Assembly: GCA_024653345.1 (NCBI GenBank)
Contig: JANLFV010000001.1
Span: forward strand, 271,342-335,341
DNA length: 64,000 bases
Direction of reading: 5' to 3'
DNA from: Candidatus Acetothermia bacterium
GTDB lineage: Bacteria > Bipolaricaulota > Bipolaricaulia > RBG-16-55-9 > JANLFV01
In this document: piece by piece, positions 36,678 through 45,777 of the stretch
How the letters are laid out: every line of letters begins with the position of its first letter
Numbering within the stretch: position 1 is the stretch's first letter
Position numbers and translations under genes: made by a program
Notes under the pieces: model-generated
Told to the model about the DNA's origin: nothing
The model's database searches: none
What the model saw: the letters and a program-made list of their open reading frames with translations, nothing else

Positions 36678-37635
36678 CATGCTCTTCGAACGCCTTCCAG
36701 CAAGCGACAAAGTGATCCCTGTCGATCTCAGTGAACGGTGGCACCTCTGTGCATCTGTCGAACGCCACGGGACACCGCTCTCTGAACCGGCATCCGATCG
36801 GCGGATCGAGCAGCAACGGCGGGCTTCCGGGGATGCCCGTCAGCCGCCTCTCGGACTGCTTCACCCCGACTTTCGGCAGCGATGATATCAGGAGCCGCGT
36901 GTATGGATGGCGCGGGGAGTGGATGATCGTGGCCGTAGCCGCCTTCTCCGCCAGTTGCCCGGCATACATGATGAGGATGGTATCGGCAATCTGGTAGAGG
37001 ATGGAAATGTCATGTGTAATGACCATCACGCTCTTGCAGCAGCCCTGGTCCCGAAATGCGACGAGCATCTCGGCGACAGCCTTTTGGCTGGAGACATCCA
37101 GTGCTGAGGTGATCTCGTCGGCGATGAGGAGAGAGGGGTTCAGCAAGGTTGACAGGACCATGACCATCCGCTGCTTCATCCCGCCTGACAGCTCTATCGG
37201 ATACATGTTCAGAACATCGTGCGAGAGGTTGACGAGGTCCAGCCTGCTCCTCAACTCCGGCAGCTTCGCGCGAAAGTCCACCCTCCTCGAGCGGAGCAGC
37301 TCCGCGGCCATCCTCCCGATCTTGCGCGTCGGGTTCATCGCGTTCATCGCATACTGAGGGATGATGGAGATCTTCTTGAAGCGGAAGTCGTTCATCCTCT
37401 CCGTGTCCCAGATAGGCAGCTCTTCGCCATCGAGGGTCACGCGACCCTCTACGAATCTCATCGGCGGGGCCAGGCGGACCAAGCTATGGCCGAGTGTCGT
37501 CTTGCCGCAGCCCGATTCGCCGGCCAGGCCCATGATCTCCCCGTCGGCGATGCTGAACGTGGCCCGCTCGAGCGCTCTGACATCGCCTTTGAGGGTCTGG
37601 TAGTAGACGGTGAGGTTTTCCACCCGCAGGCTCAT
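36667..37635 (-). CDS. ABC transporter ATPase (DppD/OppD-like)
   Basis: 322 residues. N-terminus MSLRVENLTVYYQTLKGDVRALE, Walker A GESGCGKTT, signature LSGGMKQRMVMVL, Walker B LLIADEIT, and the C-terminal oligopeptide-family motif GCRFRERCPVAFDRC. Partner of the DppF-like ATPase. The start is 4 bp after the permease stop (37640), so translation of permeases and ATPases is tightly linked. Confidence 0.94.
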   Translation of the reverse strand: MSLRVENLTVYYQTLKGDVRALERATFSIADGEIMGLAGESGCGKTTLGHSLVRLAPPMRFVEGRVTLDGEELPIWDTERMNDFRFKKISIIPQYAMNAMNPTRKIGRMAAELLRSRRVDFRAKLPELRSRLDLVNLSHDVLNMYPIELSGGMKQRMVMVLSTLLNPSLLIADEITSALDVSSQKAVAEMLVAFRDQGCCKSVMVITHDISILYQIADTILIMYAGQLAEKAATATIIHSPRHPYTRLLISSLPKVGVKQSERRLTGIPGSPPLLLDPPIGCRFRERCPVAFDRCTEVPPFTEIDRDHFVACWKAFEEHARA

Positions 37636-37639
37636 GCGG

Positions 37640-38497
37640 CTACATCTCCCTCAGTTTGGGGTTGAACACCTCGTCCAAGCCGACATTTGTGACATATAGT
37701 GCGCCCACGATGGCCGTGATCGCGAGACCTGGGGGGATGAACCACCACCATACGCCGAGCAGAAGGGCGCCCCAGAGGACGGCGTTATTCATCATCAAGC
37801 CCAGCGAGACGGCGTTGGTCGGCCCGAGCCCGATGAAGTCCAGTGTGGCGGCGATCAGTATCGCCCCGCCAAACTGGAGGATGAAGACCAGCAGCAGATA
37901 GGACATCATGTTCGGGGCAATCTCGCTGAAGATTATCCGCCAGTCCTTCATCCCGCTGAGCCGGGCTAGGTCAACGAAGTCCCTGGCGCGCAAGGAGAAT
38001 GTCTGGGCCCGGATCGCCCGCGCCGCCCAGGGCCAGGCTGTGCAGCCGATGAACAGGCTCTCCACGAGAATCCCGCGGACAGTGAGATACGCTGCTATGA
38101 TCAGAAGTATGGCCAGGGTTGGAATGACGAGGACGATGTTCGTGATCATATTGAGGATCTCGTCAATGATGCCCCCGCGGTAGCCGGCGGTGAAACCGAT
38201 GACTATCCCGATGAAGGTCCCCAATGCCCCGCCAATAGCCCCCACTAGGAAGGTCGCCCTGAGCCCGTGGACAAACTGAGTGAAGACATCCTGCCCGAAC
38301 ATGGTCGTCCCGAACCAGTGTTTCGCCGAGGGCGGCTGCGCCCCCTTGGGGTTCACATAGTCATAAGGGGCATAATGCGTGAGAAGAGGCCCGACGAAGG
38401 TGAGTAAAAGAAAGAAGAGGATGATCGTGAACCCAAACCGCACCTTGTTGTTCCTCAGGGCGAAATAAAGGATCTCATGCTTCTTCTGCTTCTTCAT
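37640..38497 (-). CDS. ABC transporter permease (DppC-like)
   Basis: 285 residues with about six membrane segments. PPSAKHWFGTTMFGQDVFTQFVHGLRATFLVG is the DppC-type entry loop (quoted in part: HWFGTTMFGQDV). The EAA-type cytoplasmic loop shows RARDFVDLARLSGMKDWRI. ATG 38497 overlaps the stop of the upstream permease by 4 nt. It forms the channel with the DppB-like subunit in the inner membrane. Confidence 0.93.
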   Translation of the reverse strand: MKKQKKHEILYFALRNNKVRFGFTIILFFLLLTFVGPLLTHYAPYDYVNPKGAQPPSAKHWFGTTMFGQDVFTQFVHGLRATFLVGAIGGALGTFIGIVIGFTAGYRGGIIDEILNMITNIVLVIPTLAILLIIAAYLTVRGILVESLFIGCTAWPWAARAIRAQTFSLRARDFVDLARLSGMKDWRIIFSEIAPNMMSYLLLVFILQFGGAILIAATLDFIGLGPTNAVSLGLMMNNAVLWGALLLGVWWWFIPPGLAITAIVGALYVTNVGLDEVFNPKLREM

Positions 38498-39486
38498 GCT
38501 CCCTCCCCGACCATTCCCAGCCGCGTGCGCGGGTCGACGATCACATAGGCAATATCAATGGCGAAATTCGCCAGCAACACGCCCATAATGATGAAGAGGA
38601 AGCATCCCTGGATGAGGAAGTAATCCTGGTTCTGAATGGCCTGCAGGATCAGGTAGCCGATCCCGGGGTATGAGAAGACGACCTCCGTCACCAGGGCGCC
38701 GGCGACGATGACCCCCAGGTCGAGGGATAGGCCGGTGATCTGGGGCAGGATAGCGTTTCTGAAGGCATACTTTCGCACCAGCCTTCGCGGTGCCCCGAGC
38801 GCTTCGAGGTAGTGGGAGTAGTCCGCCTCGAGCTCGTAGATGATCATGTTCCTCATCCCGATCGCCCAGCCACCAAACTTCACTAGGAACAGGGAGACGA
38901 ATGGGAGGAACCAGTGCTTTAGGACGCTCCCCACGAAGGCCCAGGAGAGATGGGGCGTCATGGCGAAGCTGTAGGCCCCGGCAATGGGGAAGATGTCCAG
39001 GACGATTGCGAAGACCCAGGAGAGGAGGATCCCAAGCCACATGTAGGGGGTCGCGGTGAGGATGTAGCCCAGCGGAGAGACGGTGTTGTCCAACCACCTA
39101 GATCGCGCGGCAAGAGCGCCGAACTTGTTTCCCGCGAACCAGCTCAGCAGGATCGCCGGGAGAAGCAGCAGGATATCATAAGGAACGGCGCGCATGATCA
39201 CCTTGATCACCGGCTGAGGGAAGAGGTAGACACTCGTCCCGAAGTCGCCGTGGAAGAGGGCGTTCCAGAAGTTGAGATACTGCTTCCAGACGGGGACATC
39301 CAGCCCGAAGGCCTTTGTGTAATAGCCATACATGACCTCAAGACCCTCCGCATGCAGCATTCCTCTGGAGAGCATCGTTTGGACCGGGTCTCCGGGCATG
39401 AATCGCGGGATCATCCAGTCGATAGTCACCGCGAGAAAGAAGGTCAGGCTGTAGACGAGCAGCTTTCTCCCGAAATACCGGCTCAT
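38494..39486 (-). CDS. ABC transporter permease (DppB-like)
   Basis: 330 residues. N-terminus with RKLLVYSLTFFLAVTIDW and PRFMPGDPV, the typical DppB opening. The EAA loop is HYLEALGAPRRLVRKYAFRNA, followed by LPQITGLSLDLG and VVFSYPGIGYLILQA. It lies 97 bp after the SBP gene, separated by a strong hairpin (39518-39553). The order SBP, permease, permease, ATPase, ATPase is the usual one for the Opp/Dpp family. Confidence 0.94.
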   Translation of the reverse strand: MSRYFGRKLLVYSLTFFLAVTIDWMIPRFMPGDPVQTMLSRGMLHAEGLEVMYGYYTKAFGLDVPVWKQYLNFWNALFHGDFGTSVYLFPQPVIKVIMRAVPYDILLLLPAILLSWFAGNKFGALAARSRWLDNTVSPLGYILTATPYMWLGILLSWVFAIVLDIFPIAGAYSFAMTPHLSWAFVGSVLKHWFLPFVSLFLVKFGGWAIGMRNMIIYELEADYSHYLEALGAPRRLVRKYAFRNAILPQITGLSLDLGVIVAGALVTEVVFSYPGIGYLILQAIQNQDYFLIQGCFLFIIMGVLLANFAIDIAYVIVDPRTRLGMVGEGA

Positions 39487-39517
39487 CTGAACTCTTCTCC
39501 GCTTAGGGCTGGATCAA

Positions 39518-39553
39518 CCCCGCCCCTCCCCAAGGTTACAGGGAGGGGCGGGG
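39518..39553 (-). terminator. Intercistronic hairpin between SBP and permease genes
   Basis: Perfect 13-bp GC stem (39518-39530 with 39541-39553) and a 10-nt loop, located after the SBP stop on the coding strand. There is no U-tract, so it is probably a partial terminator or RNA stabiliser that leaves SBP mRNA in excess over permease mRNA. Confidence 0.6.
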
Positions 39554-39583
39554 CTTGAACAGCCTTACCAGGCTAGCTCCAGC

Positions 39584-41320
39584 TTACGGGCATGCACCAG
39601 TCGGCTGCAACTGGGTGAGCGTGAGCAGACCGCCCATCTGCCAGTAGCCGGACCAGGTGCTGGGAAGACGCTTGACGGAGACACCGGCAACCGGGATGGG
39701 GTTGTTGTTCGTCTCCGTCGGCCAGTTCGTCCAGCAGGTATTGGTCCACTGGGCCCACAGGCCGTTATACCAGAGGGGGATCATCGGCATCTCTGTAAGC
39801 ATCAGCTCCTGAATCTGGCTACAGACCGCCTTCATCCCCGCCTCATCAGATGAAGGAGTCGCGGCCAGCTGGTCCACGAGGGCGAACATCTGCGGGTTGT
39901 CATACCGGCCGAAGTTGCCGCTGCCCATGATCTCCTGGATCGGGTGCCGGAACAGGAGGTTATATAGCGTCCAGGGGGTGTTACTCATCCCGGCCCAGTT
40001 GTTGAGTGTCATGTCGAATGTCCCGGTGGTGAGGGCCGTGTTCCAAGCTCCGTAGTCCGGGGTCTTGTCCTGGACATTGATCCCGGCAGCGCGAGCGCTG
40101 CTAGCGATGATCTTGATCGCCTCCATCCAGTCCGTCCAGCCGAACGGGCAGGTGACCTCCAGTTCGATCTTCGAGCCATCGGGGGCCTCGACGAAGCCGT
40201 CGCCGTCGATATCCTTGTAGCCAGCGCTGGCGAGAATGGCCGTAGCCCTACTCGGGTTGTAACTGAACCCAAGCCTAGCGACCACGTCTTGGTCCACGTA
40301 TTTCTCCAGGCTCGGCAGGAGGCCAGTGGGGTTCGCGACCTTCACTAGGTCAGCGAAGGCGACCCGAACGATCTCGGGGGTGTTGATGGCGAACGCGAGC
40401 GCCTTCCTGAAATCCGGGTCGTCCATCGGCTTCTTCGTCGTGTTCAAGAACAGGACAGCCGTATTCGCGGAGAGCATGTAGGGAGGGCCGGCAAAGTAGG
40501 TCTGGACATAACCCCACTGCGTCAGGTGGGCAATGCCCGGGAGGAAGTTGTTGCTGAGATCCACGTCCCCCTTGATGACCGACCCAAGGGCAACAGTGTT
40601 GGTGCTGAAGCGCATGTCGACGATTCTCCGCGGCGCGGGGTTCAGGCCAAGTAGCCTCGTCCCCCACCAATCGTCGTTCCTCACCCACACGTTCCGGTCT
40701 TCGCTGTGGGATTCATACTTGTAAGCACCCGAGCCGACCGGATTGGGGTTCATCCCGCTGGTGATCTCCTGCTCCGTCCTTCCTTGCCAGATATGCATGG
40801 GCACGATCGCGATGTTGTAGAGGTTGTTGTCCCACTCCTGGTAGAGCGGGTTAGCGGTGAACTCGAATGTCACCTCGTAAGGCCCCGTCTGCGTAACCTT
40901 CTGCAAGTAGTTCCAGGTGGGACTGAACCAGATGGCAGGATACATCTTGGCCAATTGGAAGGTGAAGACAACATCGTTAGCCGTCAGCGGGTTGTCGTCA
41001 GTCCAGGTGATCCCTTCCCTGACCTTCAGCTCGTAGGTGTTGGCGTTGACCCAGCGCCCACTCTCCGCCAGCCAGGGGATTAGCGTATCGGTCAGGGGGT
41101 CATACATGAACAGCGTCTCGTAGACAAGTCCAATCGTCCCCGTCGTGTTCGCCTTGCTCCAGGTAATGAAGGGGTTCCAGTCTGACGGCGGCCCCCAGGC
41201 CGCGCCGCTGACGTAAAGTGTCTCATTGCGCGGGAAGACCTGGCCCAGAACCAGCACGCTCGTCAGCCCCAGAACCAACAACACCGCGAGCAGCCTGCAA
41301 ACCCTACTCCAAGACCACAT
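39584..41320 (-). CDS. ABC transporter substrate-binding protein (SBP_bac_5)
   Basis: 578 residues with a signal peptide (LLAVLLVLGLTSVLVLGQ). The mature N-terminus ETLYVSGAAWGPPSDWNPF resembles Thermotoga-type SBPs for cello-/manno-oligosaccharides rather than peptide binders. Family segments WLAESGRWVNANTYELKVREG and LAFAINTPEIV are present. AAGGAGGG lies 4 nt before the ATG. It is read from a LacI-operator-controlled promoter 0.3 kb upstream. This gene alone contains five of the window's rare ACGT sites, a hint of recent acquisition. Confidence 0.92.
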   Translation of the reverse strand: MWSWSRVCRLLAVLLVLGLTSVLVLGQVFPRNETLYVSGAAWGPPSDWNPFITWSKANTTGTIGLVYETLFMYDPLTDTLIPWLAESGRWVNANTYELKVREGITWTDDNPLTANDVVFTFQLAKMYPAIWFSPTWNYLQKVTQTGPYEVTFEFTANPLYQEWDNNLYNIAIVPMHIWQGRTEQEITSGMNPNPVGSGAYKYESHSEDRNVWVRNDDWWGTRLLGLNPAPRRIVDMRFSTNTVALGSVIKGDVDLSNNFLPGIAHLTQWGYVQTYFAGPPYMLSANTAVLFLNTTKKPMDDPDFRKALAFAINTPEIVRVAFADLVKVANPTGLLPSLEKYVDQDVVARLGFSYNPSRATAILASAGYKDIDGDGFVEAPDGSKIELEVTCPFGWTDWMEAIKIIASSARAAGINVQDKTPDYGAWNTALTTGTFDMTLNNWAGMSNTPWTLYNLLFRHPIQEIMGSGNFGRYDNPQMFALVDQLAATPSSDEAGMKAVCSQIQELMLTEMPMIPLWYNGLWAQWTNTCWTNWPTETNNNPIPVAGVSVKRLPSTWSGYWQMGGLLTLTQLQPTGACP

Positions 41321-41623
41321 AAAGCCCTCCTTTGCTCAGTGAGATTGACAAAGCCTCAGTTCTGCACCCTCTTTACATCACCTCCTTTGTTCGTGAGACT
41401 CACCCAGCAAAGGTGGCCGCCAAGGCTGGCCAGCTTGGGTGCAAGTGTCTGATTGGATAAGACGATTTGCCCGGCAGCATCAGCGCGGTATGCCGTGCTT
41501 ACCGATCGCCTTGCCAGTCTTGGGAGCAGAGAGGAAAGACTCAAGCTAGGGAGGAAAACACCGGTGTTGGATCTGCTTACCCCTTGGACCCCGCCTGCCA
41601 GGCTCGCCTCCCTCATGGCCGCT

Positions 41624-41641
41624 CTTGGAACCGCTCCCAAG
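41624..41641 (-). promoter_or_regulatory. LacI-type operator at the SBP promoter
   Basis: Plus strand CTTGGAACCGCTCCCAAG, a near-palindrome with central CG of the kind bound by LacI-family repressors. It starts about 5 nt after the -10 box of the SBP promoter and so covers the transcription start. Confidence 0.75.
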
Positions 41642-41646
41642 TCCGA

Positions 41647-41675
41647 AGTATAGCACCCCAGAAGCTGCCTGTCAA
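41647..41675 (-). promoter_or_regulatory. SBP/transporter operon promoter
   Basis: Minus strand TTGACA (41675-41670, perfect), 17 bp, TATACT (41652-41647). Transcription should start near 41640, inside the operator. This leaves a leader of about 320 nt before the SBP ATG (41320) with no gene in it; most of the 493-bp gap 41321-41813 is this leader. Confidence 0.75.
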
Positions 41676-41813
41676 GTCCCCCTCCAAACCGGCGGCGGCC
41701 AATCCCCGTTCAAATCGCCCCCATGAGCCGGGACGCCAGCTGTAGCCCGCAAGTGGTGTGAGCTAAGCCCCGGTCCTCTTGAATGAGCTTCCCTCCCTGG
41801 CCGAACGTATGGA

Positions 41814-42830
41814 TCAGCTCGGTCTGGTGCAAGACCTGCGCACCATCAGCTCCGTAGGGAGAACGACCCGTTGCACTGCTATTCCGTTCTGGACTCTTCT
41901 CTTGAGCCGATCGATCAGGACCTCAACGGCGAGCTGGGCCAGCCCCTCGATCGGCTGGTGCACAGTAGTCAGGGCCGGTTCGAGCGAGGCTGCAGAGGGC
42001 AGGTCGTCAAACCCGATCACGGAGATGTCCTCGGGGACCCGCAGGCCCGCGCCCTGGATCGCCTTGACCGCACCGATCGCCAACGAATCGCTCGCCACGA
42101 ACACGGCCGTGGGCCGCTCCTCAAGAAGGCGGGCCATCGCAGCACGACCCCCGGCCTCGGTGAAATCGCCCTCGACAATCAGCGCATCTGGCACAGGCAG
42201 GCCGTTGTCTCCCATCGCTTTCAGGAACCCGGTGAGGCGGTCCTGGGCCGGGGTCATGTTGAGGGGACCGGTGATCGTGCCGATGCGCTTGTGCCCAAGA
42301 TGGATGAGGAACTCCGTGGCCATCCTCGCCCCGCCGATGTTGTCCACATCAACATAACTGACCCGCGCGTCCGGATGGCGCCCGATCGTGACAAACGGGA
42401 TCCCCGTGTCAAGGAGCCTGGGAACCAATCCGTCATCCAGGCAGGTGTTAGCCGTGAGGACGCCGTCGACATAGCCGTTGTGGACGATTCGATCGTGCAT
42501 GGTCTTGGAGTCTACCGAGGCCGTGAAGAGCGAGAGAATGAGCTGATACCCACTCCTATTGCAGGCATCCGTAGCCCCGCGAAGCATCAGCGCGAAGTAG
42601 GGGTCGGTGAAGAGCCTCGAGACCGCCTCAGGGATGATCATCCCGATGATGCGAGTGCGCTTCGTGGCCAAACTTCGGGCAATGGCATGCGGGCGATAGC
42701 CGCACTGCTTGATCGCCCGCTGGACGCGCCGCCTTGTCCTCGGGTCAACGCTGGGATGGTCGTTGATGACCCTCGACACGGTCGAGCGCGAGACACCGGC
42801 GATCCTCGCGACGTCCTGGAGCGTTGGCAC
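41814..42830 (-). CDS. LacI-family transcriptional regulator
   Basis: 338 residues from GTG 42830, chosen because AAGGAGG lies 8 nt upstream and the helix-turn-helix then begins normally (MPTLQDVARIAGVSRSTVSRVIND); the open frame to 43139 is an artefact. The periplasmic-binding-protein-like effector domain follows, e.g. RIIGMIIPEAVSRLFTDPY and FVASDSLAIGAVKAIQGAG. It sits between the GH113 and SBP genes, with a matching operator before its own start and another before the SBP gene, so it probably represses both until a mannoside or glucoside inducer binds. Confidence 0.93.
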   Translation of the reverse strand: MPTLQDVARIAGVSRSTVSRVINDHPSVDPRTRRRVQRAIKQCGYRPHAIARSLATKRTRIIGMIIPEAVSRLFTDPYFALMLRGATDACNRSGYQLILSLFTASVDSKTMHDRIVHNGYVDGVLTANTCLDDGLVPRLLDTGIPFVTIGRHPDARVSYVDVDNIGGARMATEFLIHLGHKRIGTITGPLNMTPAQDRLTGFLKAMGDNGLPVPDALIVEGDFTEAGGRAAMARLLEERPTAVFVASDSLAIGAVKAIQGAGLRVPEDISVIGFDDLPSAASLEPALTTVHQPIEGLAQLAVEVLIDRLKRRVQNGIAVQRVVLPTELMVRRSCTRPS

Positions 42831-42842
42831 GGCCTCAGCCTC

Positions 42843-42860
42843 CTTGGAACCGATCCCAAG
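42843..42860 (-). promoter_or_regulatory. LacI-type operator at the regulator's own promoter
   Basis: Plus strand CTTGGAACCGATCCCAAG, identical to the 41624 operator at 17 of 18 positions. It overlaps the -10 box on one side and touches the AAGGAGG site on the other, predicting autorepression. Confidence 0.75.
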
Positions 42861-42887
42861 TATACCACCGCGGGCGATGATAGTCCA
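42859..42887 (-). promoter_or_regulatory. Promoter of the LacI-family gene
   Basis: Minus strand TGGACT (42887-42882), 17 bp, TATACT (42864-42859), directly abutting the operator. Confidence 0.6.
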
Positions 42888-42900
42888 GTCCCTTCTGACT

Positions 42901-43929
42901 TCACGGCTCTTGGAAGAATTCGCGGATGATCGCCTCGGCTGGCTTATCGTGGGGAGTGTAGCCCGTATCCTGCGGGCCGCCTTGATCAGGGTCCGTCGAC
43001 CAGGCCCACCAGAAGACGCCTCGAAACCAATCGTGCTGGCGCCAGAAGGTCTGGAAGAACGCGAGATAACAGTCGGCTTGCTCCTGGAGGTCAATAGGCC
43101 CCTGTGCCTGCCAATCCCAGGGGGCGATGTTGGTCCCATCCAGGCTGCGATAGCCGATCTCAGTGAAGATGACTGGTCTCCCCCAGCGGGCGCTGAGGCC
43201 CCGAAGCCGGCTCAGGTGGGGCCCCCAAGCTGCCTCCAGTTCCTCGACAGTCGGATCCTCCTCGTCGGTGAGAGGGTAGTAGGCATCGACGCCGATGTAA
43301 TCGAGCGCATCCCAGAACTTGATCCGAAACTCTTCACCGCTATGGTTAGCTGCGTAGATCAGCAGGCCATGGTAGAGTTCGCGGACTCGGGAGACGATCT
43401 CGCGCCAGTCGGCCTCCCGCACAGTCGTCCTTTCCAGCTCGACTCCCACACAGAACATCTCCACTCGTTCTGCTTGGGCAAGTTGGGCATAATGCTGGAT
43501 GAAGCGGCTATAGGAGGCAAACCAAGCCTGCCAATCGCTCTCTTCAGTGAAGGAGATCTCGCCGCGCCAATGGGCCGGATCATCATCGAGATCGAGATGC
43601 GGCTTGAGCAGGACTTTGAGCCCCAGGCGCCTCGCTACTTGGATGGCATGGCGCAGATCATCGTCAGTAGGCGTGCGCGAGCCCGTGAGACAGCCGATCT
43701 CTGTCGAGTGGATATTCTCCTGATAGCAAGTGACGATAAGCGCCAGCCACTCCGCCCCGGTCTGGGCGAGGAGCTCCAAAGAGCGATCGGCCTCTGGAGT
43801 GCTATAAAGCCCATGCCACCAAGCCGCGAAGGAAAGACCTTTAATGAGGGCGGGCTCGAAGCTCGTTGGAGTCACATTCATTGCCAATAGGCATAAGATG
43901 AACAAAAGCGATGCGAGCCTGGCTTTCAT
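42901..43929 (-). CDS. Exported glycoside hydrolase family 113 (beta-mannanase-like)
   Basis: 342 residues with a signal peptide (ASLLFILCLLAMNVTPTS). The TIM-barrel start IKGLSFAAWWHGLYSTPEAD and GLKVLLKPHLDLDD are GH113 hallmarks. The acid/base Glu is in CVGVELE and the nucleophile Glu in VIFTEIGYRS. GH113 members are mostly endo-beta-1,4-mannanases. Being exported, it probably makes the oligosaccharides imported by the ABC transporter. It starts 7 bp after the GH3 stop. Related barrel families with other beta-glycan specificities cannot be excluded. Confidence 0.85.
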   Translation of the reverse strand: MKARLASLLFILCLLAMNVTPTSFEPALIKGLSFAAWWHGLYSTPEADRSLELLAQTGAEWLALIVTCYQENIHSTEIGCLTGSRTPTDDDLRHAIQVARRLGLKVLLKPHLDLDDDPAHWRGEISFTEESDWQAWFASYSRFIQHYAQLAQAERVEMFCVGVELERTTVREADWREIVSRVRELYHGLLIYAANHSGEEFRIKFWDALDYIGVDAYYPLTDEEDPTVEELEAAWGPHLSRLRGLSARWGRPVIFTEIGYRSLDGTNIAPWDWQAQGPIDLQEQADCYLAFFQTFWRQHDWFRGVFWWAWSTDPDQGGPQDTGYTPHDKPAEAIIREFFQEP

Positions 43930-43936
43930 GCCCCCC

Positions 43937-45748
43937 TTATGTAGTCAAGCCGAACCCGAAGGGGAAGAGAGGCTCACCCGGGCCGGTGAGCTTCCTTCTC
44001 AGGGAGTCGAACGGGAGTTGGTCCATCGATCGCGGCCAAGTGTAAGGCAGCCTCCCTGTGAACGGGTAGTCGCCAAAGAGCACATCGGCAACTCCCTGTC
44101 CTTCCGTGCCTGGAAGCCAAGCCGCCACAAATGCGTCCACTTGAGGGAGCAGGTCGGTGATTATCATCGGCCGACCTGAGATGAGGATGACCACTAACTT
44201 CTTGCACTTAGCGCGAACCCGCGCGATCACTTCCCTGTCTTGTGGTGAAAGGGCGAGATCCGCTCTGTCTCCAAATCCTTCCGCATAGGGCATCTCCCCT
44301 ACTACAGCGATCCCCACTTCAGCTCCTCCTGCCGGGATGTCCGCGAACTGTCCCTCTGGATCGAATCGGACCACGCTCGGGTTGTGCACGGTGGCCCTGA
44401 TCCCATCCAAGATGGTGATCCCAGGAGTGATATCGCCGACTTTCCCTTGCCACTCGATCGTCCAGCCACCGCACTGCAACCCGATGTCGTTAGCCGCCGC
44501 CCCGGCGATGAGGAGCAACGGGATGTCCTTAGGAATGGGCAGCGCCCGGTCGTTCTTCAGTAGCACCAAGGATTGCCGGACTGCTTCTCGGGCCAAAGCG
44601 CGATGCTCCGCTGACCCGATCGATGGAAGTAGGGCATCGTTAGCGAAGGGGTGTTCGAAGAGCCCGAGCTGGAATTTCACCGTGAGGACCCGGCTTACCG
44701 CGTCATCGATCCTCCCTATCGGGACATCGCCGCGCTCGACTGCGCGAGTTAGCCCATCGAGGAACCGCTGGTAGTCGCATGGGACCATGACCATATCCAA
44801 GCCGGCATTGATGGCGATGACAATGGCATCGTAGTAGTCGCTGGAGATGGGGTCAATCCCTTCCCAGTCCGATACAAGGAATCCCCGAAAGCCGAGCTCT
44901 CTCTTGAGGATCTCGGTCAACAAGTGCTTATGAGCGTGCATCTTGAGGCCGTTGAAGCTGCTGAGGGAGACCATGATGCACAGGGCTCCCGCCTCGATGG
45001 CCGCTCTGTAAGGCAGAAGGTGGACGGCGCGCAAAGCAGCCTCATCCAGCCGCGCATCTCCTTGATCGAGGGCATAGCGCTGACCTTGAAACTCTGTAGT
45101 CGAACTGCCCCAGGCAGTCGCTCCGTCGCCCACAAAGTGCTTTGGAGTAGCTAGCACGGCTGTTCGGCCGGCAAACTCCTCCCCCTGCAAGCCCTTCACG
45201 TAGGCGACCGCCAGGGCTGCCACCAAGTGGGGATCCTCACTGAACCCCTCGTAAGTGCGGCCCCAGCGGATATCCTGGGGAACGGCCACAACAGGCGCAT
45301 AGTTCCAATAGATGCCCGTGGCGACCATCTCCTCAGCTGTCGCCGTGCCAATCAGCTGAACCAGTTCGGGGTTCCGAGCTGCCCCGAGCCCTATATTGTG
45401 TGGGAATACGGTCGCTCCCCAGACAGCCGCATGGCCGTGCACGGCATCGACGCCATAGAGCAACGGGATGCCCAATCGTGCGCGCAAGGCCTGCTCTTGG
45501 AAGCTGTTTACCATCTCCGCCCAACTCGCCGGTGTATTGGGAAGAGGATACCCTCCTCCCCCGCTCAGGAGCCCGCCAATGAACCGCGCGGTGATATCCT
45601 TCTTGGAGATGCTATTCTTCTCCACTAAGGTTATCTGGCCGAGTTTCTCGGCCAGCGTCATGCGGGAGAGGAGATCCTTCACTCTTAGGCTGATGAGGCC
45701 CTGGGGATCTCGCCCGGACTGGAAAGGAGCGGCGCACCAGTTCATCAT
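43937..45748 (-). CDS. Glycoside hydrolase family 3 (beta-glycosidase)
   Basis: About 603 residues from ATG 45748 (AGGAGG upstream); GTG 45760 overlaps the Shine-Dalgarno site. GH3 N-terminal barrel motifs: RWGRTYEGFSEDPHLVAAL, ATPKHFVGDGAT, and the nucleophile Asp in GFLVSDWEGID. The C-terminal sandwich domain carries the acid/base region near ADLALSPQDREVI. No signal peptide was seen, so it should hydrolyse imported oligosaccharides from the non-reducing end. First gene of the locus; promoter TTGACA, 18 bp, TAGGAT lies just upstream. Confidence 0.93.
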   Translation of the reverse strand: MMNWCAAPFQSGRDPQGLISLRVKDLLSRMTLAEKLGQITLVEKNSISKKDITARFIGGLLSGGGGYPLPNTPASWAEMVNSFQEQALRARLGIPLLYGVDAVHGHAAVWGATVFPHNIGLGAARNPELVQLIGTATAEEMVATGIYWNYAPVVAVPQDIRWGRTYEGFSEDPHLVAALAVAYVKGLQGEEFAGRTAVLATPKHFVGDGATAWGSSTTEFQGQRYALDQGDARLDEAALRAVHLLPYRAAIEAGALCIMVSLSSFNGLKMHAHKHLLTEILKRELGFRGFLVSDWEGIDPISSDYYDAIVIAINAGLDMVMVPCDYQRFLDGLTRAVERGDVPIGRIDDAVSRVLTVKFQLGLFEHPFANDALLPSIGSAEHRALAREAVRQSLVLLKNDRALPIPKDIPLLLIAGAAANDIGLQCGGWTIEWQGKVGDITPGITILDGIRATVHNPSVVRFDPEGQFADIPAGGAEVGIAVVGEMPYAEGFGDRADLALSPQDREVIARVRAKCKKLVVILISGRPMIITDLLPQVDAFVAAWLPGTEGQGVADVLFGDYPFTGRLPYTWPRSMDQLPFDSLRRKLTGPGEPLFPFGFGLTT

Positions 45749-45777
45749 GAGAGGGATCACCTCCTAACGGAATGAAT

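Noticed and set aside
42831-43139. N-terminal extension of the LacI-family frame
   Set aside because: It runs antisense through the GH113 gene region, lacks family similarity, and the helix-turn-helix starts at GTG 42830 behind AAGGAGG.
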